A stretch of DNA of 64,000 nt from Vicia villosa (GCF_029867415.1 NC_081182.1:13824497-13888496); one strand, 5' to 3'. Shown: positions 34,106-44,327, counted from the first letter of the stretch. Notes: generated by a model from the sequence alone, not told the origin. Made by a program: numbers and translations.

Positions 34106-37100
34106 ATGGCTTCAGATAAAGATGCTCCACCTGCAAACTCACAAGAAAACTCACAAGAAAGAGATGCTCCGGATACAAATGCTCCACCTGATACTGAAGC
34201 AAAAGAAGTTGCACGAGGCATCACGATTATGAAGGGAATCATACGACATAGAGACCAAGGATTAGTATACCCTTTGGAATGGAATTCTGAAAACCAACCA
34301 ATTGGTCCTAATTCTGCAAAGTTGACAAGTTACATTGGTACACTTGTTCGTATGCATATTCCAATCTCCGTAGCTAAATGGAATATGAAGAGTGACGACT
34401 TGGATAATAAAAAAAAGGCGATTTGGGAAGAGCTTCAGGTATATACCATATATGGTTGTTGTTATTATATTGACGATAAATTGTTTACATTACTTATACT
34501 AACACACTATGCGTATGTTTTTTTGCAGAGGACCTTTGACATACCAGATGAGCGTAAAAAGTACATACTTAGTTTGGCCGGAAAAAGATATAGAGGGTGG
34601 AAAGCTTTTTTGACAAATAACTATCTTAAGGATAAAGATGGAAACTTTCTTGAAGAGGCGCCGGGAAGACCACTAAAGTATAAGATCTTCATTGATGAAG
34701 AAGATTGGGTTAAGTTTGTAAATCAAAGAGATGAAGCTTTTCGGAAAAGGAGTGTCACAAATAGCGCGAGAGCATCAAAACCCGCATATCCATACAAAAA
34801 AGGGCGTATGGGATATGCACGCTTGGAGGATAAAATTGTAAGTAAATAGAAATGCGTTTTAATTAATTGTCTAAATGTGTTTTATTTGACGATTTTGCGA
34901 TTTGTGTCAATGCATAGTTGGAGGAGTCTAAAAGTGAGGAAACCTCACTTCCTGTACATGTGTTGTGGAGGGAAGCTCGGGTGGGCAAGAATCAAGCCGT
35001 CGATCCCGAAGTTCAGAGAGTGTATACTGAATGTGTAAGTATAATAATGTGTCTTTATTTAAATCAAATGTTTTTTAATATATAAATGATTTTTTATCTC
35101 CACTAATAATTATTGAAATATAAATGAATTACAGGAGACCTTGTCGCAATCGGTGTCCACCGGTGAGGATCATGATGATAGGAGCGTACTTAGTAGAGCC
35201 CTACATGCTCCTGAGTATCCCGGTCGGGTGAGGGGTAAGGGTCATGGTGTGACTCCAACCTCTTATTACAAGAATCCTAGGAGAAGAAATCCTTCAAATG
35301 AAGAAGTGTTGCAAAAGTTGGCGGAATTGCAAGCACAAGTCTCTGCATTGCAAAAAGATAAAGATTTGTATATGAGAGAAAAGTGCAATACTGCATCGGT
35401 GAGAGAAACTAGTGATAAAGCTAGTTTCAACGGTCAAAGAAAATTTCCCGAGGTATTTCTTACAAATTGTTCTATTTCCTTACAAATTGTTCTATTTTGT
35501 TAACGATAATGACTTTATATTTACTATTGGTTTAGGGCATTTCTTCTTGCCAACTATTCTTATCGGCACCGTGTTATCGCCTAGTTGGCAAGGGAAAAGT
35601 GCACAACACTGTGGGAGATTTACTTCACCATAGACCGCTCCCGGATGGACACCTGAAAGTATCGGTGGATGTTGTAGTAGATCATGATGCGATGCTACCG
35701 GTACCTGACTTGGTCTCAGAGACGACATTGCTGCGAGATGCAATAGGATCATTTGTTGCATGGCCCTCGGAGCTCATTGTCATTAGTGATGAGGTATATT
35801 GAAAACGATTAAGAAATCATTTAGTTTTCGAATGTCAATTCTAAACCGTTTATTAACTATTTTTTACATTTTAATTTTAGATTGCTCCTATAAAACCCGC
35901 AAATAAGGGTAAAGGGATTTTACAGGAGGAGGAGTCTGTTGCATCACTAAAAGAGGTACATTTAAAGTGTTAATAATTAATCTGAATCTAAATCTGCATG
36001 ATTTTATATTTTACCTAACTTATATGATTTTTAGGCATCCGCTCGGGAGTCACAACAAGTGACGCAGCATGTTCGTACCGTACCACCCACTGGTCCTCCG
36101 AAGCCAGCGGGAAAAAAAGGCGGTGCTTTTGTGCCTCGGTACCGGTCGACGCTCGCAACAATGGTTGATATGTCCGATTTGAAGGACGGTGCTTTACGTG
36201 AAATCGTTATGGATGAGAGTGTCTTCGGTATTGAATTCAAGTCACTTATTGAACTTGATGACTTGGAGGAGATTTTTAAGCATGATCAACTAGGCGTCAA
36301 TAACATGCACTCATACATCCGGTAATATTCCCTCATCCGATATATTATTTAATTAGTCTCACAATATAATTTATTTACACATTTCAATGAAAATAATCTA
36401 ATGTTTGTTATGTTTTTATTTAAGGTTGTTGTATGACAGAGTGTTGCGCGGGACTCCGTTGTCTAACAGATTCCGTTTCGTGTCTTCCGCCCACTGCAGC
36501 GGAATGGCAATTGCTTCGGAACGGGAATCAGTTAGACAGCGATTAGTCGATAGATTCATGTCCACCGGCAACACAGAATGTCTGCATCTTTGGGCGTATA
36601 ATACCCGACCAGTAGGGTTAGTTTCTCATTCTTTGTTCATCTAATCTCTGTTTCTTTTGTGTATAGCAAAATTTTCATATAACCTATTGTTTTTATTTAT
36701 AGAGCACACTGGTTGCTGCTTGCTATCAACCCTATAAGGGAAGTCGTGTATTATCTGAATTCGGTAAACGGTGAATGGACCAATTATCAGGCCATGAAGG
36801 ACATCGTTGATTTGTAAGTGGGATCGTTCTAAATATATATTCGTGTATATTTATATATATATTTACTTATTTGTGGGATTGATCTAAACATATGCTTTTA
36901 TATATTTGTTAATTAGATCAATACAAGTGTTCCGAAGTCAACGGGACGCACAGGTATCCCGAACTAAATCTAGCAACATTACTTGGATCCAAGTGCAGGT
37001 ACATTATTTTTCACAATGTTGCTTATAATATATTTATGCTACTTGATAAAACAATGCACAACTATAGAATCTTATTTGTTTTTCTATGTAGTGTCCGCAA

Positions 37101-37370
37101 CAGCGAAACAGTTACGATTGCGGATACTTTGTATTGAGGTATATAAAAGAAATCCTTCAGGCAAATCAATTAGAGATTCCGCTCACGGTATGAATTTATA
37201 ACTTAAGATAATTTCATATAACTTATTACATTTAACTAAATGTATCATTCATATTTTTTTTTGTTTTGTAGTACCTTGACGAATTCCGTGCCGCTACATA
37301 CCCGAAACTTAAGTTGGAAGAAATAAAAGAGGATTTGAGTCATTTTTATATTAAGCACTTTTTCATGTAG
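34106..37370 (+). CDS. CACTA accessory gene: Transposase_24-like domain, coiled coil and Ulp1-like C48 peptidase, 12 exons
   Basis: I resolve 12 coding exons, all GT-AG and in frame: 34106-34438, 34529-34837, 34918-35034, 35135-35452, 35536-35793, 35881-35955, 36035-36321, 36425-36616, 36703-36813, 36917-36998, 37092-37187, 37272-37370 (about 758 residues). After a Pro/Asp-rich start, residues 60-190 resemble Transposase_24 of plant Ptta/En/Spm genes (TLVRMHIPISVAKWN, KKAIWEELQRTFDIPDERKK, GWKAFLTNNYL). A coiled coil follows (EEVLQKLAELQAQVSALQKDK). The last 230 residues form a Ulp1-like cysteine peptidase: His in AHWLLLAINP, Gln in CPQQRNSYDCGYF with the nucleophile Cys, and YYLNS where the catalytic Asp is expected. 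The role is probably TNPA-like end binding plus deSUMOylation-type activity, both inferred. A stable complete frame argues for function. Confidence 0.88.
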
Positions 37371-37618
37371 GATTTGTGTCGATTTACTTACAATTTTATA
37401 TAACATTATTGATGTTGTAATATATGATGTATATATATAATTTTGGATATTATTTTGGTATATATATTGTCTTACTGATGGCTGAAATAATATCGTCGAA
37501 AATAAATTACAGGTCGAAAATAAATTACAGGTCGAAAATATTACAGGTCGAAAATATTACAGGTCGACTGGGAGGATTAAATTACAGGCTGCACATTAAA
37601 AAACCTCACAAACCTACT
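37371..37618. repeat. CACTA 3' untranslated region with 16-18 bp tandem repeat
   Basis: Around 37492-37570 the unit ACAGGTCGAAAATA(AA)TT is repeated five times, the last copy running into CGACTGGG. No gene here. Confidence 0.8.
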
Positions 37619-38070
37619 AAAGCGCTTCTTAGTAAAAGCGCTGCCAAAGATTAATAAAAAAGAATTAAAAAAAAAAACGCAACATACGAAAGCGCTTCTG
37701 TAAAAGCGCTCTTATAGGGTGGGCTTTAAGAGCGCTTTTTCCTAAAAAAGCGCTCTTAAAGGCCACCCTATAAGAGCGCTTTTCCAAAAGCGCTTTTGTA
37801 TGTTGCTTTTTTTTTTTTAACTCTCACAGGGGGGGCTATAAGAGCGCTTTTCTGGAAAAAGCGCTCTTAAAGGGGGGCCTACGAGAGCGCTTTTTCCAGG
37901 AAAACGCTCTTATAGGGGGACCTACGAGAGCGCTTTTTCCAGAAAAGCGCTCTTATAGGGGGGGCCTACCAGAGCGCTTTTAGAAGCGCTTTTGTAGGCT
38001 ACGCCAGCGCAGCCTTTAACAGCGCTTTTAAGCGCTCTTAAAGCCCAAAAAAAGCGCTCTTGTAGGGCTT
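37619..38070. repeat. Right subterminal repeats of the CACTA
   Basis: Ten or more copies of AGAGCGCTTTT...AAAAGCGCTCTTATAGGG units in both orientations, matching the left array. They are candidate binding sites for the element's TNPA-like protein. Confidence 0.93.
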
Positions 38071-38083
38071 CCTTGTTGTAGTG

Positions 38084-38337
38084 ATAATAGCCCTTTTGGT
38101 AGCATCGATTCTAAAACAATCATCATCATCACTCGGATGCTTGATGGCTTCAAAGAGATCAAGACATAATTCTTCATCTTGGTACCTTAATTTCATTAAG
38201 CCATCATCAATATCTATCATCATTCGGGCCGTCTTCATAAAAGGCCTTCCTAAGATCAATGGAATCTCAGGATCTTCTTCCATGTCTATGACAATAAAAT
38301 CAACAGGATACCAAAATTTGTCAACCTTGACAAGCAA
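38084..38337 (-). pseudogene. Athila protease, C-terminal part
   Basis: The minus strand continues protease with VKVDKFWYPVDFIVIDMEED, PEIPLILGRPFMKTARMMID and DLFEAIKHPS, the C-terminal half of the Athila retropepsin, and runs into the CACTA at 38083. It is out of frame with the gag-protease ORF upstream. The family normally has a further segment (around ADRS...P.G..EDV) between the two halves that is missing here, so a short deletion near 38325-38345 explains the break. Confidence 0.85.
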
Positions 38338-40405
38338 ATGATAACGTCATTCTTGTCGGCTTCAAATCGTTGATTCCTAATCTTCTCACCATAGACAATG
38401 GGATCAAATTAATGCTAGAACCGGTATCTGCCAAACCTTTGCCTATGTGAACATTTCCAATAGACACCGGTAAGGTTACCCGCCCAGGATCATTTGATTT
38501 TATCGGAGTAGTGCGTTGAATTAACGCATTACAACAAGAGCTCACCGTTACTACCTCCGGATCCAAGAATCTTCTCTTCTTAGTGATGATGTCTTTGATG
38601 AATTTTGCATACATCGGCATTTGCTCTAATGCCTCGGAAAAAGGAACATTGATTTGCAACTTGCTAAAGATGTCCAAGAACCGAGCATAGTGTTTTGCAT
38701 CTTCTTTCTTTGACGGACCGGGAGGGTAAGGTAATTTCTTCACTTGTATAGAATCTTCCACCTTCTTCTTTCCCTTCTCACTCACACTCAATTTTTTTCT
38801 CTCTTTTTCTACAACTTTCTCAAGAGTTTCTTTTTCCACTAATTCTTTCTCTTTCTCATTTTCAACTAAATCACCCTCAACATTTTTTTCTACTTCAATC
38901 TCCCTATCTTTTTCACTTTCAACAATTTCTTCCTCAACTATCTCTCCTACACCCATATCAATATTTCTACCGCTACGAGTTAGAATTGACTTACAATGCT
39001 CACGAGGATTTTCTTGTGTAGTAGCCGGAAAAGGACCTTTGTTTTGATCGGCAAGTTGCTTTGACAATTGCCCGACTTGAGTTTCAAGGTTCTTTATTGC
39101 GGCATCCGTACTCTTTTGGCTTGCAATTTGCAATTGCATGAATTGGCTAAGAGTGTCCTTGATTGAAAGCTTTGTTTGTTGAGGTTGTTGATTGTAACCA
39201 CCTTGATAAGGATTTTGACGATTCGATGGACCCGCTTCCGGCCTCCATCCTTGTTGATAACCTTGATTACCTCTTTGTTGGTAACCTTGGTTATTGTAAG
39301 GTTGTTGTTGTTGTTGTCTCCCACCATATCCTTGATTAGGATTAGACACATAATTCACCTCTTCACCCGGTGGAGGACAAAAACCAGTTTGATGGTCACC
39401 CCTACACAATTCACAACACATCACCTGTTGATTTTTAGAAGGGATCCCATGTATCTCTTTGATTTGTTGAGGAAGTTTTAACATTTGTTGAGTGAGCAAT
39501 TCTACTTGTTGTGTCAATAACTTGTTTTGAGCAAGTATTGCATCACTAGTATTCAATTCAAGAACTCCTGGTTTTCTTTGCAATGCACTACGGTTGTGTT
39601 GCCCTTGATGATCATTCAAAGCCATCCTATCAATGATAGCAATTGCTTCAGCAGCTGTTTTTGACATCAACGAACCACCCGCGGTAGCATCTAAAAGAGT
39701 TTTTGGTTGAGGTTGGAGTCCATTCCTAAAGATATGGATTTGAGACAATTCATCAAACCCATGACCTTTGCATTTTCTAACCATGGACTTGAACCTCTCC
39801 CATGCTTCATTGAGAGATTCATTCGAACCTTGAGAGAACACCGCAATAGAAGTTTTCGCTTCCATGAACCTATTGTGAGGAAAGAACCGATCCAAGAACT
39901 TCTCTTCTAACTCGTTCCAATTTGTCATGACATTATTTGGTTGATCAAGGTACCATTCCTTAGCTTTTCCAATTAAGGAATGAGGAAAGAGTCTCCTGAA
40001 CACATGTTCTTCTTCAGCTTCCGGAGCACCAATGGTTCCGGCGATCTCATAGAACTTTGTCAGATGAGTAAATGGATCCTCGTGATCTGCCCCTGTGAAC
40101 GGATTTTGGTATAACAATTGAAGTAACCCCGTCTTCATTTCGGAGTTTCTTCCATTGGCTTGATCACGAGCAAATTGTGCATTGAGACGAGGGCTGTTAA
40201 CACAAGGCCCTCGAGGTGGAGGATCCGCAGCCATTTCTTCCTCAACCAAGTTTTCAACTGGAGTTGAAGAAGAAGATGCTTCTTGTTGTTGTCTTCTTTC
40301 CCTAGCTAGTTGTCTCCTCCTACGAGTTTTGCTATTCTCTCTACGCGCAGTCCTTTCAATCTCAGGATCAAAAAGGAGTTGATCTGCAGGTATACGTCCT
40401 CGCAT
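38321..40405 (-). CDS. Athila Gag with N-terminal half of protease
   Basis: Gag forms the virus-like particle. About 694 residues. Basic N-terminus (RRENSKTRRRRQLARERRQQ), then the capsid-type retrotrans_gag domain (residues 100-250: PFTHLTKFYEIAGTIG, FPHSLIGKAKEWYLDQ, EKFLDRFFPHNRFMEAK, ESLNEAWERFKSMVRKC). A zinc knuckle with short spacing (CELCRGDHQTGFC, C-X2-C-X3-H-X4-C) follows near residue 345, then a Gln/Asn/Gly-rich stretch (370-440) and a Lys/Glu-rich stretch (500-590). Near the end lies retropepsin with DTGSSINLIP; the frame then shifts. The start lies 130 nt downstream of the primer site. Only the protease lesion is damaged; Gag itself looks intact. Confidence 0.93.
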   Translation of the reverse strand: MRGRIPADQLLFDPEIERTARRENSKTRRRRQLARERRQQQEASSSSTPVENLVEEEMAADPPPRGPCVNSPRLNAQFARDQANGRNSEMKTGLLQLLYQNPFTGADHEDPFTHLTKFYEIAGTIGAPEAEEEHVFRRLFPHSLIGKAKEWYLDQPNNVMTNWNELEEKFLDRFFPHNRFMEAKTSIAVFSQGSNESLNEAWERFKSMVRKCKGHGFDELSQIHIFRNGLQPQPKTLLDATAGGSLMSKTAAEAIAIIDRMALNDHQGQHNRSALQRKPGVLELNTSDAILAQNKLLTQQVELLTQQMLKLPQQIKEIHGIPSKNQQVMCCELCRGDHQTGFCPPPGEEVNYVSNPNQGYGGRQQQQQPYNNQGYQQRGNQGYQQGWRPEAGPSNRQNPYQGGYNQQPQQTKLSIKDTLSQFMQLQIASQKSTDAAIKNLETQVGQLSKQLADQNKGPFPATTQENPREHCKSILTRSGRNIDMGVGEIVEEEIVESEKDREIEVEKNVEGDLVENEKEKELVEKETLEKVVEKERKKLSVSEKGKKKVEDSIQVKKLPYPPGPSKKEDAKHYARFLDIFSKLQINVPFSEALEQMPMYAKFIKDIITKKRRFLDPEVVTVSSCCNALIQRTTPIKSNDPGRVTLPVSIGNVHIGKGLADTGSSINLIPLSMVRRLGINDLKPTRMTLSFACQG

Positions 40406-40534
40406 AAACTGTAATCTGAAAAACTAACCAAGCAAATTAACAAACACAAGGAAAATAAATTTAGAAACAAGATATTAATTATAAGACTCAATTCAAAACA
40501 AACTATTGCAATGCTTGCAATATCTAAACAACAA

Positions 40535-40552
40535 TCCCCGGCAACGGCGCCA
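40535..40552 (-). promoter_or_regulatory. Primer binding site of the Athila element
   Basis: Minus-strand TGGCGCCGTTGCCGGGGA, three bases after the end of the 5' LTR at 40556. This is the well-known Athila/Calypso primer site, usually assigned to tRNA-Asp. Confidence 0.92.
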
Positions 40553-40555
40553 TTT

Positions 40556-40571
40556 TGTTGAAAGAGTATTG
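40556..40571 (-). repeat. Terminal 16 bp of the Athila 5' LTR, cut off by the SIRE insertion
   Basis: TGTTGAAAGAGTATTG, identical to the outer end of the 3' LTR at 7288-7303. The last five bases (TATTG) are the SIRE target duplication, repeated at 49647-49651, where the rest of this LTR continues. Confidence 0.95.
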
Positions 40572-41776
40572 TGAAGGATAGAAAAACACTTAGAAAGGGG
40601 GGGATTGAATAAGTGTGACTTTAAATCTTGGACGATAAAAATAAATTGCACAATTATTTTTATCCTGGTTCGCTGTTAACGAAGCTACTCCAGTCCACCC
40701 CCGCAGAGATGATTTACCTCAACCTGAGGATTTAATCCACTAATCGCACGGATTACAATGGTTTTCCACTTAGTCCGCAACTAAGTCTTCCAGAGTCTTC
40801 TGATCACACACTGATCACTCCAGGAACAAATGCTTAGATACCCTCTAAGACTTTTTCTAGAGTCTACTGATCAACCTGATCACTCTAGTTACAAACTGCT
40901 CAGCCAACTGCTAAGACTTCCTAGAGTATACTGATCACACGATCACTCTAGTTCCTTACAACTTAATGTAATTCTAAGAGTATTACAAATGCTTCTTAAA
41001 AGCGATAATCACAACTGTGATATTTCTCTTAATCGTTTAAGCTTAATCTCACTAAGATATTACAACAGCAATGTAGTGAGTTGATGAAGATGAAGATTCT
41101 GAGTTTAGATTTGAACAGCGTTTCAGCAAGTTTGATATAAGTTGTTTTGGTGCAGAATCGTTAACCTTGCTTCTCATCAGAACTTCATATTTATAGGCGT
41201 TGGAGAAGATGACCGTTGAATGCATTTAATGCTTTGCGTGTTCCGTACAGCATTGCATTTAATGTTATACGCTTTTGTCAACTACCTCGAGCCTTGTTCA
41301 CGCTGTGTCTACTGACGTAGCCTTTAGTAGCTTTAACGTTCCTTTTGTCAGTCAGCGTAGTCTGCCACCTGTACTTCCTTCTGATCTGATGTTTGTGAAT
41401 ACAACGTTTGAATATCATCAGAGTCAAACAGCTTGGTGCATAGCATCTTCTGATCTTCTGACCTTGAAGTGCTTCTGAGCGTGATACCATCTTCTGATCT
41501 TCAGTGCTTCTGATCTCATGTTCTTCTGATGCTTCAATAGACCCATGTTCTGATTCTGCTTCGACCATCTTCTGATGTCTTGCCAGACCATGTTCTGATG
41601 TTGCATGCTGAACCATTTGAGACACATCTTCTGAGCGCTGAATTATGCGTACTCTTTATATATTTCCTGAAAGGGAAATTGCATTGGATTAGAGTACCAT
41701 ATTATCTTAAGCAAAATTCATATTATTGTTATCATCAAAACTAAGATAATTGATAAGAACAAATCTTGTTCTAACA
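40572..41776 (-). repeat. 3' LTR of the SIRE-type element
   Basis: 1205 bp. Differences from the other LTR: A/C at about 40850 (GGAACAAATG versus GGAACAACTG) and A/T near 41756. It contains very many TTCTGA hexamers between about 41440 and 41640. Next to it, 41777-41793 gives the minus-strand polypurine tract AAAAAGGGGGAGAT. Confidence 0.95.
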
Positions 41777-43127
41777 ATCTCCCCCTTTTTGATGATGACA
41801 AAAACATATATAAATGATATGAATTTGCGATCAGAAAGAGTAGACGGCAAAAGACAAATTACACAGCTATAGCATAAGCATATGAATATGTCTCCCCCTG
41901 AGATTAACAATCTCCCCCTGAGATAAATAATCTCCCCCTGAAATAAATACTCGAAGAACTTTAATAAAAGACTTCCCTGATTATTTCGGTAGAGACGATC
42001 ATATAAGCTTCTGCCTTCAGAGAATTCATAGCTTCTGACTTCTGCTTCCATTGGACAGCTTCAGAACTTGAATTTCTTTAGATCCTTAGAACACTCACAG
42101 CTTCTGATTCCTGCTTCCATCGTGGACAGCTTCAGAACTTGAATTTCTTTGATCTTCAGAACATTCACAGCTTCTGACTTCTGCTTCCATTCAGGACAGC
42201 TTCAGAACTTGAATTTCTTTGATCTTCAGAACATTCACAGCTTCTGACTCCTGCTTCCATTCAGGACAGCTTCAGAACTTGAGTTTTCTGGATCTTTTAG
42301 AACATTCACATCTTCTGATTTCTGCTTCCCTCGGATAGCTTCAGAACTTTGAATGTCTACCAACATCACTTCATGCTAGATTTGTATCAGAACATTGTTG
42401 AATGTACCAGAGCATCATCAGAGCATCTCTACATCCTGAAATGTTACAGAACAAAAACTAAACGACAAAAGTCAGCATGAACGAGTTAGAACATAAAATG
42501 TATGTTTGAACACATTATTTGTATCAGAGCCATATAGGCTGAAATAATGTATCAGAGCAAATAATGTATCAGAGCAAATAATGTATCAGAGCCATAACAT
42601 TATATGTATCAGAGCAAATAGAATTTTGTCAGAACAGGATAGACAATGATATTCAAATTCTATTATCAGTGCTTCTGATTCATTCTTCTTTCTTGCTTCT
42701 GATCTCTGAAGCTTGACAGCACTCAGCTTGCTTCAGTTTCCAAGAGCTTATTCCTTTTACAGAATAACGCTTCTTATGGTTTTGCTTCTAGTGTTTGCTT
42801 CTGAAGATTCACTTCACTTCTCTGTACCTGCAAAACACTTAAACCATATAGAACTTGCAGTTCTTGTTAGTGAATGTGTGGGAGCCTCTTTACCCAGCAA
42901 CTGATAGATTTAATCAAATCATTTATCATTTATCATTTATCTTCTCCCCCTTTTTGTCATAACATCAAAAAGAATATTTAAAAAGATTCAGATGTATAAA
43001 ACGACAAATAAAATCACTGGAATGTAAAAGCAAAGAAACTTTTTCATTGATAATCAAAAAAGGTTTACACGACAGGAATGCAGGAAAACAGATGCAACAA
43101 GGAAAGGAAACTACAAAGACCAAAAGA
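41777..43127 (-). repeat. SIRE 3' untranslated region: multiple polypurine-like tracts and a 70 bp minisatellite
   Basis: Besides the true tract at 41777-41793, three copies of TCTCCCCCTGA lie 20 bp apart (41891, 41911, 41931). Another CTTCTCCCCCTTTTTG sits at about 42942. At 42027-42365 a unit of about 70 bp (CAGCTTCTGACTTCTGCTTC ... TCAGAACATTCA) is repeated five times. A shorter GTATCAGAGCAAATAAT repeat lies at about 42520-42620. No coding sequence. Confidence 0.85.
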
Positions 43128-44327
43128 CTAAGATCCTAGCCTACGCAAAATCCGCGCCAGAACATCATGAATCCCGTCAGTGCTTGTAGCTTGCCTTGTC
43201 ATGAAGGAACGAAACTCAGCATTGGCTGCTTCTTGCGCGTCCAAACGAGAAGCCAGCATAGCTTGATTCTGATGAAGAGTTTCCAAGGTCTCCATCAGAG
43301 CTGAGGTTTCACCAGAAGAAGAAGCACCAGTATTTCTGCCCAGAGGGACAGCAATCTCAGCAGGGTGATCTTCTGGAAGATCTTCAGCTTGTGCATATTC
43401 CATTTCCTCATCTGAGTCTGACTCAGAAGGAGCCTTGGCATATTCTGGTTCAGGCAGCTCAGAAGTTCCATCTTCCAATGCTTGAAGAATAGCTGCTAGG
43501 TTTGTTGGAGGAGTAGGACCAGCAACTTCAGCACGATAAACCACTACTGGAAAGACCATGAGAGGTGCTTTTTCAGAAGGGTTCATTCTGAACCAGTTGA
43601 ACAGCCACTGAAAATCTCCAGTCAGCACAGGAAACCAGAGCACAGAAGACCGGGGTTTCCACACCACGATATCTCTGCAGAGATTTTCTTCTTCCAACTC
43701 ATCTGCAGGTATCTTCTCTTCAAGAACGCTTCTGTTCCTGATGAGACAGTGGTGGCTGCTTTCACCCACTTCCAACCGGAGACCACGAACACCAGGAGCT
43801 TCAGACATAATCCTTCTCTGAGTGTCTGTAGCCTTATCCAGAAAATCCTGGCGAAAGGTATTCCAAAGGTTGTTTGTAGCATACTCATCCAGATGATTAA
43901 GGTGAGCAGCACCTAGAATCTCCAACCAGCCATTTACATCAGCATGTAAAAGCTCCAGATATGTTTGAGTGGTAGGGGTTGGAGGGTTGACAGTGAACCT
44001 TGAGTCGGGAAGAACAACACTATAGGGATTAGGTGTTCTGGTGGGAAAAGGGTATGAGAGAGATGAAGAAATATCTGATGGAAGGGTTGAAGGAAAGGAG
44101 ATATCAGATGGTGAAGAAGGTGGTTCCGAGGGGATGAAAGAGGAGGAAGAGGTGGTGGAGGTCTTTGAAGAGGGAGGTGATTGAGGGGAACCGTCAAGGG
44201 GTTGATACACTTTGAGAGGGTCATAGGAGATCCTAACTCTTTTAGGTTTGGTTTCTGGTTCAGCAGATGCCTTTCTCTTTTGTTTCCTATCATTGTCTTG
44301 ATTCCCAGAGCTTGACGATGGATTCAT
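43128..44327 (-). CDS. Env-position ORF of the SIRE-type element, function unknown
   Basis: A 399-residue open frame between the truncated pol and the 3' untranslated region, where Sireviruses carry an extra 'env-like' ORF. Ser/Pro/Thr-rich N-terminus with a basic cluster (DRKQKRKASAEPETKPKRVR) that looks like a bipartite nuclear signal; low complexity to residue 110. A globular block (115-270) has LELLHADVNGWLEILGAAHL, RRIMSEAPGVRGLRLEVGES and WFPVLTGDFQWLFNWFRMN. An acidic stretch follows (SESDSDEEMEYAQAEDLPED), then a C-terminal predicted coiled coil (SALMETLETLHQNQAMLASR). No signal peptide or membrane span is apparent, so an envelope role is doubtful; a nuclear or chromatin-related role is speculation. 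The frame is intact. The 440 bp upstream contain their own promoter-like features. Confidence 0.7.
   Translation of the reverse strand: MNPSSSSGNQDNDRKQKRKASAEPETKPKRVRISYDPLKVYQPLDGSPQSPPSSKTSTTSSSSFIPSEPPSSPSDISFPSTLPSDISSSLSYPFPTRTPNPYSVVLPDSRFTVNPPTPTTQTYLELLHADVNGWLEILGAAHLNHLDEYATNNLWNTFRQDFLDKATDTQRRIMSEAPGVRGLRLEVGESSHHCLIRNRSVLEEKIPADELEEENLCRDIVVWKPRSSVLWFPVLTGDFQWLFNWFRMNPSEKAPLMVFPVVVYRAEVAGPTPPTNLAAILQALEDGTSELPEPEYAKAPSESDSDEEMEYAQAEDLPEDHPAEIAVPLGRNTGASSSGETSALMETLETLHQNQAMLASRLDAQEAANAEFRSFMTRQATSTDGIHDVLARILRRLGS

Larger units (their letters stand above)
28000..38083 (+). mobile_element. Complete CACTA (En/Spm) DNA transposon, apparently autonomous
   Basis: A 10,084 bp element with CACTAC at both ends (left CACTACGCCAA; right end on the minus strand CACTACAACAA) and a 3 bp target duplication ATA (27997-27999, 38084-38086). 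Both subterminal zones are packed with palindromic AAAAGCGCTTTT-type repeats, the binding-site arrays typical of CACTA ends. Two plus-strand genes lie between: a TNP2 transposase and a spliced Transposase_24/Ulp1 gene. Both frames are intact. It sits inside the Athila pol frame; leaving out the element and one ATA copy, the pol frame reads through, so pol was open when it landed. Confidence 0.95.

Noticed and set aside
41278..41625. 115-codon frame in each SIRE LTR
   Set aside because: Rich in translated TCAGAAG repeats; it lies in an LTR and has no domain.
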